Notes: generated by a model not told the origin, from the sequence alone. Shown: positions 1 to 10,093, counted from the first letter of the stretch. The stretch is 64,000 nucleotides of DNA from Notospermus geniculatus (GCA_002633025.1 NMRB01000386.1:144762-208761), one strand, 5' to 3'. Numbers and translations are program-made.

Positions 1-1445
1 ATCACAGCGATCATGACGTTGAAAAATTTGGAGATACAATAAGAAAGGAAGTTGAGAAAACAAACACCGCACTGGATGAGACAGAAAATAAACTCAAGGA
101 ACTCCAAAATCTGCAGCAAGAGTTGACCCTGTTGAATGCCATGGGACCACACGTTGACAAGCAAGATATACTGTTACAACAAATTGAAGATCAGGCCCAG
201 AAGGTAATCGACAGGGCCATCATATGGAAGGAGGAGAGGAAACAAGAAGTAAGGATGCAATACCAGATCATTCGAGACATTCAGGATGACTTGGGAAAGG
301 TGTCTGAGATTGTGGACAAGTTACGAGTCCAAATAAACCAAGCGAGAGAGATTCTCTCCAAGACTGAGCACCAGATGGTATACCTTGAGAAGCTCTCCGT
401 GCTGAAGAGGAAATTGGAACAAACTGCAGAGATGGGAATTGAAGTGGAAGGAAGAAATCATCGTAATAAACTCCACAAAGTATATGATGACGACTACAGA
501 TTTCAAGCAGAAGAAGTACCAGTGAGTCTGGGGAAAATAGTCAAAGATGTGGAAAAAAGCAAGCAAGATAATTTCAAAGTCAAGGAAATATTCAACCACA
601 CAAAACAAGGATATTCCACAGATATGTTCATCCCATGTGTAGCAACCCTTGGCATGCTTGGAACACAATCCTATGCAGTTGCTCATCCAGTCGTAGAAGG
701 GGGACTGTCAGCCGCCATTGACATCTATGATTATGAACATCCTGGATTACTGAAACGCACACTAAGAGATGGCGTCCTACCCTTCCATGACATGTCTACC
801 ACCCCTGATAACAAACTGGCCCTTCTCTGCGATGGAGCTGATGGAACTGGCTGTAGGATCCAGGTGATGGATCCAGAAACAGGGAACATCACCTCCTCAT
901 ATGATGTTATCAGTGACGGTCATCCTATTTCCTTGGGAGTCACGTTACTCTATCAGTATGTCATTCTTGAGTCCATTGATGAGCAACAGACAGAAATCAC
1001 AGTTACCGACAAGGATGGGACTGTCAAGCATACATATAGAATCGATGAAAATGCAGACGACATAAACAAACCCAGAAGGATATCATGTGGTGTGAAATTC
1101 GTTTTTGTTGGAGGGTCGGCGAGAGTGGCTGTCTATGAGATACGGGACACAGGAGAACTGATAATGATAACAAATTTTAAGCAAAATGCTGAGTATGAAG
1201 TGACAGGCGTAGCAGCAACTATTTGGGATGTTCCCTTTTTTGTTGACTTGGAGACTGTGTCTTTCAGACTTTATCTGAATAAATTTCAAGATGGTACTGT
1301 CACATTGCAGTCACCCACCCGTAAACTTCAGAAAATTATTAGAGGTCTACATGGGGGAGATGGAGTAGCCAGGGTGGCCACAAGAGATGGAAACACTATC
1401 ATTGTATCACACGGTCGCACAATCAGGGTGTACAGACGTCAATAG
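1..1445 (+). CDS. TRIM-like protein, copy A (5' truncated by window edge)
   Basis: The reading frame is open from the window edge (codons start at base 3) to a TAG at 1443-1445. The visible part begins in the last zinc ligands of B-box2 (HSDHDVEKF), continues through a ~140-residue coiled coil (heptad-rich, QIEDQAQKVID...), a variable charged linker (around bases 530-610) and a C-terminal region of about 270 residues. That region contains repeated beta-strand-like blocks (AIDIYDYEHP, RIQVMDPETGN, ITVTDKDGT, VAVYEIRDTGE, TLQSPTRKL, RTIRVYRRQ), consistent with a six-bladed propeller. RING and B-box1 lie upstream, outside the window. Complete paralogs follow at B, C, E and F. Family role: RING E3 ubiquitin ligase; the substrate is unknown. 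The linker has an extra MLG relative to most copies. Confidence 0.9.
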   Translation, partial: HSDHDVEKFGDTIRKEVEKTNTALDETENKLKELQNLQQELTLLNAMGPHVDKQDILLQQIEDQAQKVIDRAIIWKEERKQEVRMQYQIIRDIQDDLGKVSEIVDKLRVQINQAREILSKTEHQMVYLEKLSVLKRKLEQTAEMGIEVEGRNHRNKLHKVYDDDYRFQAEEVPVSLGKIVKDVEKSKQDNFKVKEIFNHTKQGYSTDMFIPCVATLGMLGTQSYAVAHPVVEGGLSAAIDIYDYEHPGLLKRTLRDGVLPFHDMSTTPDNKLALLCDGADGTGCRIQVMDPETGNITSSYDVISDGHPISLGVTLLYQYVILESIDEQQTEITVTDKDGTVKHTYRIDENADDINKPRRISCGVKFVFVGGSARVAVYEIRDTGELIMITNFKQNAEYEVTGVAATIWDVPFFVDLETVSFRLYLNKFQDGTVTLQSPTRKLQKIIRGLHGGDGVARVATRDGNTIIVSHGRTIRVYRRQ

Positions 1446-1587
1446 AAGGGCCAAGAGCACAAAGGACATGTCTATTTTTTCACTTTTGAGTAAAAAATCA
1501 AGATAACCCCCCGGTATTTTATTGATATCCTTTGTGCACTCACAATGACCCATGGTGAAATATGGCATCTGTTAAGGGAGGGCCCAC

Positions 1588-1823
1588 CGTATAGAGCTTG
1601 TGCAGTGGCTCATTATGAGGTCACTGTTGACCGGCGGTCCACCATGCGGACTTCAACGACAAAGTGCGCCACATGTAGATCACGTCATGGTTGAAGACGC
1701 ACACACTCCACTTGCGCTGACGACAAACTGCACCACATGTTTCAACGATGTCATTTGACGTCAATTTGACCGTCAAGATGGCGGATTTTTCCGTGATGAC
1801 GTCATCTGCACAAGCTCTATACG
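1588..1823. mobile_element. 236-bp TIR element in 3' flank of copy A
   Basis: An 18-base terminal inverted repeat CGTATAGAGCTTGTGCAG occurs at 1588-1605 and as its exact reverse complement at 1806-1823. The same element lies behind B, C and D but is missing behind E and F. The interior carries a CRE-like TGACGTCA and a YY1-like AAGATGGCGG motif. No coding capacity is visible. It is probably a MITE. Confidence 0.7.
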
Positions 1824-2078
1824 TCATACTTTCCTGCTTAGACTGTTAGAGACCCGAGGTGATATTCAACCATGAGGGACATGTGCAAGGGCTAAAATGC
1901 CAGGGTTGTTATGAAATGCATCAAAGTGTCGGCATCGAAAAATTCATTGACATGTCACTTACCTCCTCATGTTTGAACTTCCTGAGTGATTGAACGCCTA
2001 TCTTCCTCACCCAGATTGACTCCGATGAGTTGATGTAGGACATGATGTGATGTCATGAGGTCTGGTGTCGAGTGCAGG

Positions 2079-2385
2079 GTTACTGAGGGCATCCAGCAGA
2101 ATGACCTGGTTCAGCTCGTGACGTTACCGAGGGCATCCAGCAGAATGACCTGGTTCTGCTTGTGACGTTACCGAGGGCATCCACCAGAATGACCTGGTTC
2201 AGCCCGTGACGTTACCGAGGGCAGCCAGCAGAATGACCTGGTTCAGCTCGTGACGTTACCGAGGGCAGCCAGCAGAATGACCTGGTTCAGCTCGTGACGT
2301 TATCGAGGGCATCCAGCAAAATGACCTGGTTCAGCTCGTGACGTTACCGAGGGCAGCCAGCAGAATACCTGGTTCAGCTCGTGAC
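2079..2385. repeat. 44-bp minisatellite, about 7 units (copy A)
   Basis: Tandem units begin GTTACCGAGGGCATCCAGCA and end GGTTCAGCTCGTGAC with a 44-base period. The last unit has a small deletion. The same satellite follows every TRIM copy with a different unit number. No spacers separate the units, so it is not a CRISPR-type array. Confidence 0.9.
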
Positions 2386-3134
2386 GTTAAAGTTCCCACT
2401 TGTCCATGACAGAATGTTTCTTTCGGTCTGCCCAGGGATCTGAAGGAATTAGAGATGACAATAATTCACATGTACCTCAAACGTTGAAGCATTGCATAAC
2501 AACCATCAGGGATTTGACCTGCGTCCAACTAAAAGCACCAAGGTGTTCGCACGCCGACTGAAGACCTCTCTCTTCGCTCGCTACACCGGTCACTCATAGT
2601 ATGTAATAGTGTCACTGATCACTTCTGTGGAGTCTGGCACTCTAAATCTCTTTCATTTTCATCTCTTTCATTTTCATTTCATTTCATTTTCATTTGCACA
2701 TGTGCATGAGCTGCTACGTTTGGAACAGTGCCACTTTCCATTGAGAAACTATCCTCAACATTAACCCTTTAGCACTCAAGCTTACGTAATTTTTTATCCA
2801 TCTGTTCCTCAAGAGGGTTTGGAAAATGAAACAATGTCAAGAAGTGCAGTTCGGCTCAGAAAATCAGCTAAGGTAGAAAATATTTTAGTTTATTATTTTC
2901 CCCTCAGATGGCAGCACAAGTCTCTGGGCGTCCACGGGCGTTTTGAGGAAATCTGAAGCGGGTGTCCACGGCGTTTTGAGTGCTGAAGGGTTAAGGCCTA
3001 TCTTAAACCTACTGTTCTCGATCATGGTTTTACGATAGACTTGAGGTCGACCTTAACGTTAAAGACCGTCGACCCAATGTACACACTTTTTGATTAAATT
3101 TTATTTTATTTTGATTAAAGTTTATCATTTAAAC
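2386..3134. other. Intergenic sequence between A and B, first part
   Basis: No gene is seen. The sequence is collinear with 43566-43900 behind copy D in several stretches (for example GAAACTATCCTCAACATTAA). It also holds an extra block, 2520-2990, containing a short fragment that resembles the C-terminal end of a retrotransposon reverse transcriptase (KVFARRLKTSLFARY) and a TTTCATTTTCATT-rich stretch. Confidence 0.5.
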
Positions 3135-3703
3135 GTCTTCAGAATTTCAGAAATTTAAAATTATTCAGAATTCAGCAGCCCGCCTCGTCACTGGAGTGGG
3201 CAGACGAGACCACATCACCCCTGTTCTGCGTACCCTCCACTGGCTTCCCCTGAGGGCGCGCCTGCACTACAAGGTTTGTCTGATGGTATACAAAATGTCT
3301 CAATGGTCTTGCACCAGGATACATGTGTACCTATCGGACTGCCTTGAGGTGTACACTCCAGGTCGAGCACAAAGGGCATGTGTATAGAGGTGCGGACACA
3401 GAGGGTGGTGGGCTCCTCGGCCTTTTCCGTGACCGGACCAAAACTATGGAACCAGCTCCCAACTAGTCTCTGCTCAGTGCCAAAAATTGAATGTTTTCAA
3501 CGTAATCTTAAAACATTTCTTTTTAGGAAATATTTTTCTACTTATTGTTTTACTTTCTACCAATGTTTTAGCTACCCTCTACTGTTTTCACTAATTTTTA
3601 AACTTTTGGTTCTTCTGTCATTGTTTATCACTTGCAAAGCACCTAGAATGGTGTTTACCATCAGGCGCTATATAAATGTTGTAAATAATAATAATAATAA
3701 TAA
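3135..3703 (+). mobile_element. 3' end of a CR1/L2-like non-LTR retrotransposon
   Basis: Translation gives the characteristic end of a reverse transcriptase polyprotein: NSAARLVTGVGRRDHITPVL, then LHWLPLRARLHYK, and after a frameshift near 3380 SAFSVTGPKLWNQLPTSL and FQRNLKTFLFRKYF. It ends with CGCTATATAAATGTTGTAAA and an (AAT)n tail, typical of this clade. The homologous flank behind copy D (around 43905-43920) lacks it: there ATTTAAAC runs directly into TTCTAGCACAAAT. It is 5'-truncated and dead (frameshift). It inserted after the A/D ancestral duplication. Confidence 0.85.
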
Positions 3704-3914
3704 CTTCTAGCAAAAATAGATAAGCTTATGTATTTTGGATTCTAAGTATTATGCACAGACTTTTGAAAACTTCGCCAAACACGAGAAAACTGGCGATCCT
3801 CTCAATCACTGTCAGTTTCAGACGTAAAAAAGACCGTTTTCTTACAATTATGATATTGATAATTTCCTACTAGTGCTGGCCAATAAATGAACCAAATCAG
3901 GCCAAAATTTAAAA

Positions 3915-4060
3915 AAAAACAAGAGCAAAAGATAAAACAAGGTGAGAAAAAAGTACAATCAAATTTTGTGTCCTACCAAGAATTGAACCCACAACCATCA
4001 GGTTGGAGGATTCATTGTAGGTTTAACAGTACACAGTAGGTGGCTCTCATTGAAAAATAC
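3915..4060 (-). repeat. tRNA-like SINE fragment in the 5' flank of TRIM B
   Basis: Read on the minus strand it contains a B-box-like GGGTTCAATTCTTGGTAGGA preceded by CCTCCAACCTGATGG. The same block occurs in each TRIM unit (about 9510-9640, 14885-14960, 39785-39865, 44120-44240 and 49170-49290). In the 14.9 and 39.8 kb copies it is split by a ~120-bp insertion. It is part of the duplicated unit. Confidence 0.5.
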
Positions 4061-4099
4061 AAAATGACTTTTTTCAATAACCTACTTCCTTATCTGTTC

Positions 4100-4336
4100 T
4101 TTCGCAGTTGTGTTCACTGGTCATTTCCAGGTCGCTAAGTTTTGAGGAATCCTCTCAGAGAATCAATGGCCTACAAAAGGATTCATTGAATCTGATACTG
4201 AATCTGATAGTGCACTTTGATCAGACACGGCCCAGCAGACATTTTAGAAGGATTGTGATGTCCAATCTGTGAAGAGACAAACAAGCTGGTGGTTGGTCCT
4301 GGTGTGATTAATTTCTACTTGTCGGGAGACATAAAG
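4100..4336 (+). promoter_or_regulatory. Probable promoter and non-coding first exon of TRIM B
   Basis: A block conserved before every copy (GTGCACTTTGATCAGACACG, ACATTTTAGAAGGA, then GGGAGACATAAAG) ends in a consensus donor GTGAGT at 4337. The matching acceptor is TTTTTGTTTCAG just before the coding exon at 5064. Equivalent donors start at 10277 (C), 15380 (orphan unit), 40282 (D), 44536 (E, weaker GTGGGT) and 49924 (F). The transcription start was not located; the left boundary is arbitrary. Confidence 0.5.
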
Positions 4337-4530
4337 GTGAGTCTGTACAAATCATTTCAAACAGATATCGGGCCTGTTTCTTGAAATATTAGGCCTGTCA
4401 GTTAGTCAGTCAGTCAGCTCAAATCACTTCCTGAACTGAGACAAGTCACACGCTGACATACGGTCATGTACATTGGCTGAATGACTGGCAAGTCAAGATG
4501 GCTGGATTCACTGATGTTACTGCTCAATGA

Positions 4531-4694
4531 ATAGGAGCTGTCAGCGAGTTGACCAATAGGTGTCACTACGGCCCAATTCAATGCATATAGCGGACCCACT
4601 CATTCTTGATCAAGCACCAACAATGTGCATTTTGCTGTGTCCGCTAGAACTTTGCTGCCATCTTTTGGCAATAAGCGTGGCTGACTGCTCCTAT
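4531..4694. mobile_element. MITE with ATAGGAGCWGTCAG termini, copy 1
   Basis: The ends read ATAGGAGCTGTCAG and its near reverse complement CTGACTGCTCCTAT. It interrupts a stretch that is continuous in copy D (GCTCAGTTGAATGTTACTG near 40470). Three further copies lie at 59038, 60773 and 62905 in opposite orientation. The interior contains CCAATAGGTGTCACTA and GCTGCCATCTTTTGG shared by the copies. Confidence 0.7.
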
Positions 4695-4825
4695 TGAATG
4701 TTACTGCTCTATGGGAAGGCCTAGACTTTAGTCAGTATGGTACCCCCTGTGAAAAAAAGCTTGGAAAAGCTTGCATTATTCACGCTAATCCAAGCCTCGT
4801 CACCCTGACCAACGCGGGCCAACTC

Positions 4826-4975
4826 TCATGTTCCTGCTAAATGGGACGTAGGCCTACTGGCCCAACATCTCATGTTCCTGTTCCTGCTATATGGGCAGTC
4901 TGGCCCATTGTCTCATGTTATTGCCTGGGCTGGGGGGAGACTAGGCCACTGTTATGTGTTACTGTTCAATGGGTT
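4826..4975. repeat. ~38-bp minisatellite in 5' intron of TRIM B
   Basis: Degenerate repeats of the type CTGGCCCAATGTCTCATGTT followed by ACTGCTATATGGGCAGA, here about three diverged units. The block lies between the first-exon donor and the acceptor of the coding exon, as in all copies. Confidence 0.7.
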
Positions 4976-5081
4976 GATCTGGTTCAAAGTTTATAGACAG
5001 GGAAATACTGACAAGCAATACGTTCATCCTATGCATATACATGTCATGGCCTTTTTGTTTCAGGTTGTGGACAAAGAAAAG

Positions 5082-7085
5082 ATGGCATCAACAACGCCAG
5101 ACAACACATCAACATGTCTAATGTGTTTCGAGTCCCGCATCTTGAAGGTGGTTGGCGGATGTAACCACAGCTTCTGCGCCGAGTGCTTGTCCAAGGTCCT
5201 AGAAGACAAGGAAGAAGTGTTCCAGTGTCCAACATGTCGCTCTGACTGTCCACGTCCGTGGAATGGGGTAGAGGGCCTGAGAGATTTCATCGGTGACCTT
5301 GGTCAACTGACAGAAATAGATGCAGAAACAGCTGCTGCTACAAAGGAAGAAGAAAGCCAAGGAGGGGACGAGGTTATCTGTGAGGTATGCAACCACACGA
5401 TGAAGGAGAAGGTGAAAGCGGTTAACATTTGTCACGAGTGCGAGCACCTCAAACTCTGTCAACCTTGTTCAGAGAAGCACAAGACGTCAAAGGCAACATG
5501 TGATCATATTCTGACGCCTATAGCTAGCAAAACACGACAAAAAGCGTCAAAATGTGATTTACATGATAAGAACTTGGTTAACTTCTGTCAAACCTGTGAG
5601 AGACCCATATGTTATATTTGCATTTCGACTGATCACGGGGATCACGAGGTTGAAAAATTTGGAGATACAATAAGAAGAGAGGTTGAGAAAACAAACACCA
5701 CACTGGATGAGACAGAAAAAAAACTCAAGGAACTCCAAAAACAACAGCAAGAGTTGACCCTGTTGAATGCCATGGGACCACAGGTTGACAAGCAAGATAT
5801 ACTGTTAAAACAAATTGAAGATCAGGCCCAGAAGGTAATCGACACGGCCATCATATGGAAGGAGGAGAGGAAACAAGAAGTAAGGATGCAATACCAGATC
5901 ATTCGTGACATCCAGGATGACTTGGGAAAGGTGTCTGAGATGGTGGACAAGTTAAAAGTCAAAATAAACCACGCGAGAGAGATTCTCTCCAAGACTGAGC
6001 ACCAGATGGTATACCTTGAGAAGCTCTCCGTGCTGAAGAGGAAATTGGAACAAACTGCAGAGATGGGAATTGAAGTGGAAGGAAGAAATCATCGTAATAA
6101 ACTCCACAAAGTATATGATGACGACTACAGATTTCAAGCAGAAGAAATACCAGTGAGTCTGGGGAGAATAGTCGAAGATGTGGAAAAAAACAAGGGAAAG
6201 AAATTCAAGGTCCAGGAAATATTCAACCATACAATACCAGCAGATTCTGAAGATATGTTCATCCCATGTGTAGCAACCCTTGGACCACAATCCTATGCAG
6301 TCGCTCATCCAGTCGTAGAGGGGGGACTAACAGCCGCCATTGACATCTACGATTATGACCATCCTGGAACATTGAAACGCACACTAAGAGATGGTGTCCT
6401 ACCCTTCCATGACATGTCTACCACCCCTGATAACAAACTGGCCCTTCTCGGTGATGGAGCTGATGGGACTGGTTGTAGGATCCAGGTGCTGGATCCAGAA
6501 ACTGGGAACATCACCTCCTCACATGATATTATCAGTGACGGTCATCCTGTCTCCTTGGGAGTCACGTTACTGTACCAGTACGTCATACTGTGGACCAATG
6601 ATCAGCAACAGACAAATATCACAGTTACCGACAGGGATGGGACTGTCAAGGGTACATATAGAATTGATGAAAAGACAGATGGCATAAAAAAACCCAGAAG
6701 GATATCATGTGGTTGGAAATTCATTTTTGTTGCAGGGTGGAAGAGTGTGGCTCTCTATGAGATACAGGACATGGGAGTACCGGTACTGGGAATAATAACA
6801 AATAAGTCTACTTATTCTGTGTCTGATGTGATGGGTGCAGCAGTAACTATTTGGGATGCTCCATTTTTTGTCGACATGTCCGAGAACACTAATGATCAAT
6901 CTCTCAATCTTTATCTGAATAAATTTCAAGGTGGTACAGTCACATCACAGCAACCCACCCTTAAAGAACAAAAAATTGTTACAGGTCTACGTCGAGGAGA
7001 TGGTGTCGCCAAGGTTACCACAAGAGATGGAAACACTATCACTGTATCACACGGTCACACAATCAGGGTGTACAGATGTCAATAG
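5082..7085 (+). CDS. TRIM-like RING/B-box/coiled-coil/propeller protein, copy B
   Basis: 667 residues on one exon. The start is the ATG at 5082 (MASTTPDNTSTCLMC), in a strong context (AAAAGATGG) 18 bases after a TTTGTTTCAG acceptor; upstream in-frame ATGs lie in the intron. Domains: C3HC4 RING at residues 12-52 (CLMC, CNH, CAEC, CPTC); B-box1 about 100-142 (CEVC, CHEC, CQPC, then two His); B-box2 158-188 (CDLH, CQTC, CYIC, HGDH); coiled coil about 195-345; charged linker; C-terminal region about 390-667 with six propeller-like blades ending HTIRVYRCQ. All zinc ligands are present. Role from the family: RING E3 ubiquitin ligase that dimerises through the coiled coil, the propeller probably binding a target. 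There is no SPRY domain, and canonical NHL repeats are not obvious. The substrate is unknown. Confidence 0.93.
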   Translation: MASTTPDNTSTCLMCFESRILKVVGGCNHSFCAECLSKVLEDKEEVFQCPTCRSDCPRPWNGVEGLRDFIGDLGQLTEIDAETAAATKEEESQGGDEVICEVCNHTMKEKVKAVNICHECEHLKLCQPCSEKHKTSKATCDHILTPIASKTRQKASKCDLHDKNLVNFCQTCERPICYICISTDHGDHEVEKFGDTIRREVEKTNTTLDETEKKLKELQKQQQELTLLNAMGPQVDKQDILLKQIEDQAQKVIDTAIIWKEERKQEVRMQYQIIRDIQDDLGKVSEMVDKLKVKINHAREILSKTEHQMVYLEKLSVLKRKLEQTAEMGIEVEGRNHRNKLHKVYDDDYRFQAEEIPVSLGRIVEDVEKNKGKKFKVQEIFNHTIPADSEDMFIPCVATLGPQSYAVAHPVVEGGLTAAIDIYDYDHPGTLKRTLRDGVLPFHDMSTTPDNKLALLGDGADGTGCRIQVLDPETGNITSSHDIISDGHPVSLGVTLLYQYVILWTNDQQQTNITVTDRDGTVKGTYRIDEKTDGIKKPRRISCGWKFIFVAGWKSVALYEIQDMGVPVLGIITNKSTYSVSDVMGAAVTIWDAPFFVDMSENTNDQSLNLYLNKFQGGTVTSQQPTLKEQKIVTGLRRGDGVAKVTTRDGNTITVSHGHTIRVYRCQ

Positions 7086-7224
7086 AAGGGCCCACAAAGG
7101 ACACATGTCTATTTTTTCACTTTTGAGTAAAAAATCAAGATAACCCCCTGGTATTTTATTGATATCCTTTGTGCACTCACAATGACACATGGTGAAATAT
7201 GGCATCTGTTAAGGGAGGGCCCAC

Positions 7225-7448
7225 CGTATAGAGCTTGTGCAGTGGCTCATTATGAGGTCACTGTTGACCGGCGGTCCACCATGTGGACTTCAACAACAAA
7301 GTGCGCCACATGTAGCTCGCGTCATGGTTGAAGACGCACACACTCCACTTGCGCTGACGACAAACTGCACCACATGTGTCAACAACGTCATTTGACCGTC
7401 AAGATGGCGGATTTTTCCGTGATGACGTCATCTGCACAAGCTCTATAG
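7225..7448. mobile_element. TIR element in 3' flank of copy B
   Basis: Same family as 1588-1823: left end CGTATAGAGCTTGTGCAG, right end CTGCACAAGCTCTATAG. The interior again has AAGATGGCGG and TGATGACGTCATC. Confidence 0.7.
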
Positions 7449-7697
7449 GTCATACTTTCCTGCTTAGAGACCCGAGGTGATATTCAACCAGGGACATGTG
7501 CAAGGGCTAAAATGCCAGGGTTGTTATGCAATGCATCAAAGTGTCGGCATCGAAAAATTCATACATTGACACGTCACTTACCCCCTCATGTTTGAACTTC
7601 CTGAGTGAATGAACGCCTGTCTTCCTCACCCAGATCGACTCCGATGAGTTGATGTAGGACATGATGTGATGTCATGAGGTCTGGTGTCGAGTGCAGT

Positions 7698-8138
7698 GTT
7701 ACCGAGGGCATCCAGCAGAATGACCTGGTTCAGCTCGTGACGTTACCGAGGGCATCCAACAGAATGACCTGGTTCAGCTCGTGACGTTACCGAGGGCATC
7801 CAGTAGAATGACCTGGTTCAGCCCGTGACGTTACCGAGGGCATCCACCAGAATGACCTGGTTCAGCCCGTGACGTTACCGAGGGCATCCACCAGAATGAC
7901 CTGGTTCAGCCCGTGACGTTTACCGAGGGCATCCAGCAGAATGACCTGGTTCAGCTCGTGACGTTACCAAGGGCATCCAACAGAATGACCTGGTTCAGCT
8001 CATGACGTTACCGAGGGCATCCAGCAGAATGACCTGGTTCAGCTCGTGACATTACCGAGGGCAGTCAGCAGAATGACCTGGTTCAGCTCGTGACGTTACC
8101 GAGGGCATCCAGCAGAATGACCTGGTTCAGCTCGTGAC
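7698..8138. repeat. 44-bp minisatellite, about 10 units (copy B)
   Basis: This is the longest of the 44-bp arrays in the window (441 bases). Units differ at a few positions (AGCAGAATG, ACCAGAATG, AACAGAATG), and neighbouring units share variants, suggesting local expansion. Confidence 0.9.
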
Positions 8139-8909
8139 GTTCAAGTTCCCACTGATGCATGACAGAACGTTTCTTGACGGTTTGCCCAGGGATCTGAAGG
8201 AATTATTAGAGATGACAATAATTCACCAAGTGAAATGACTGACTGAATATCTTTGATAATACAGTGCACCCTCGCTCTTACGAACCTCGATTTTATGAAC
8301 TCCCGGATATTACAAACCCACCATCTGGCTCCCAAAATTTGAGGACATGTATTTAAATCCCGCTATTACAAACTCCGTGTTAGTACCAACTCAACCATTG
8401 GACCCCGAAGAGAAAGAAAGGCGGGATAGGACACGAGTGGAGAGGGTTTTCAGGTCTCAGGGTATGACCCCCAGTGAGCATCTCTGATTTGTTTTATTGC
8501 TGCATGTCCAGAGTCCTGAAATATACATATAGATCATTTTCTCTACCCTGCCACAAAATTTGAAGCATTGCATATCAACCATCGGGGATTTGCACATGTG
8601 CATGAGTTGGAACAGTGCCACTTTCCATTGAATTCCATTGAGAAACTACAGTTGTAGTAAGGGCTAAACTGCACAAGTTGCAGATATCTATTTCTTGATC
8701 AGATTCCAGAGGTTATCGTTTAATAAACCATTATAATGATATTTTCTAGATATTATGCACAAACTTCCGAAAACTTTGCCAAACACGAGAAAATTGGCGA
8801 TCCACTAATCACTGTTAGTTTCAGAAGTAGGCCTACAAAAGACTGTTTTTCTTGCAATTTTCCTACACAGCTGCTGGCAAATAACCAAATCAGGCCGAAT
8901 TAAAGAAAG
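8139..8909. other. Intergenic between B and C, collinear with E-F intergenic
   Basis: No gene is seen. Nearly identical to 47799-48555, including CAGTGCACCCTCGCTCTTAC, the CTCCCGGATATTAC stretch and GGGCTAAACTGCACAAGTTG. This block is not seen behind A or D. It supports the B/E correspondence. Confidence 0.7.
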
Positions 8910-9505
8910 CCGTGTTCTCACCTAAATCTTATCTGAATCGCATTCCCCAAAGCGACCTGCGGAAAACGCTTCAGCATAGATCGATTTGGGAGTGAGAATT
9001 CACACACGCCATCACAGCGTTTTGAGACTGTGCCAAAGCGATTCAACTTGTTCATACTCGAAGCGTTTTGCGCAATTCAGCGCCACCTATGATCAGATAG
9101 CAGCAATGCCGGAGAGGTGCAGATCACCATTAAAAATGCTCGGTACAAGCTCAACCAGTAAAAGGTCTCCACACAACCATTTTGTGAAAACAATCGGGAA
9201 TTTTGTAAACGAAGATGCAAAAATTGTATCCTTTCAAAACAACCCACTCTCCTGTGGCTAAAACAGAAGCTATCTGCGCATGTGCGAAGTCATGCGATCT
9301 CGATGAATCGACTTGGTCCATTCAGATGCCAGTGTCAAAACGATTCGGGTACAGCGTTGCAGCTGAATCGATTCCAAAACGCTTTCAGATGTGTTTTGGA
9401 TATGGCGATTTGAAAACGGTTTGAGTGCGAACGGCTGAATCGCTTTGGCAGTGCTGAATCGGTTTGGACCTACTCCAAATCGTTTTAGGCGTGTGAACGC
9501 AGCTG
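8910..9505. mobile_element. ~0.6-kb element with imperfect TIRs, shared by units C and F
   Basis: Begins CCGTGTTCTCACCTAAATC and ends GGCGTGTGAACGCAGCTG, an imperfect inverted repeat. The interior is dense in CGATTTGG, AAACGCTT and GAATCG motifs. Absent from the matching flank of unit E (around 44100), where the sequence runs straight into AGAGCAAAAGATAAAAC. The second copy is at 48556-49167. No protein is recognised. Confidence 0.6.
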
Positions 9506-9766
9506 AAGAGCAAAAGATAAAACAAGGTGAGAAAAAAAATACAATCAAAATTTCGTGTCCAGCAAGAATTGAACCCACAACCCTCAGGTTGGAGGATTCA
9601 TTGTAGTTTTAACAGTACACATTAGGTGGCTCTCATTGAAAACTACAGAATTGCTATATTTTCGATACCGTAACCTATTTCCTACTCTGTTTACAGTTGT
9701 GTTCACAATTTTGAAAGAAGCAGAGGCGTCACCATCCCACCATCCCCTGGTTTCATTGGCCATTTC

Positions 9767-10093
9767 TATGGGCGGTTATAACCGCAAATAAAGATGTTAC
9801 AAAATAAAGACGTTGTTGTAGTCATATTTAAGTTCTCTAGTCATTGTGGTGATCTCTAGTCATAGCTAAGAAAGACGTAAGGTGGCGCTGCAGTCGTCCA
9901 CTCGAACAATGACGAAAACACCCGAAGTGTTACGAATGATACAGCGCCACCTTACGTCTTTCTTAGCTATGACACGAGATCATGTGGACGACTGCAGCGC
10001 CACCTTATGTCTTTCTTAACTACGACCAAAGATCACCACAACTAAAGAATATGACTACAACAATGTCTTTTTTTGCGGTTATAACTGCCCATA
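9767..10093. mobile_element. 327-bp palindromic TIR element with 6-bp TSD, unit C
   Basis: Termini are TATGGGCGGTTATAACCGC and GCGGTTATAACTGCCCATA. CATTTC is duplicated on both sides (9761-9766, 10094-10099), while units B, D and E have an empty site (CATTTCCAGG or similar). The interior is a nested palindrome: AAGACGTAAGGTGGCGCTGC and its reverse complement recur twice. The homologous copy is at 49425-49738 in unit F. Confidence 0.8.

Noticed and set aside
5952-6308. Antisense open frames inside every TRIM coding exon
   Set aside because: They recur only because the sense strand is conserved and have no features of their own.
7698-8138. CRISPR-like regular repeat
   Set aside because: Units are directly adjacent without spacers and the DNA is eukaryotic; it is a minisatellite.
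8986-9424. Overlapping open frames in units C and F (also 48633-49081)
   Set aside because: They lie in the CGATTTGG-rich TIR element; the frame is shifted by indels between the two copies, so it is not under coding constraint.
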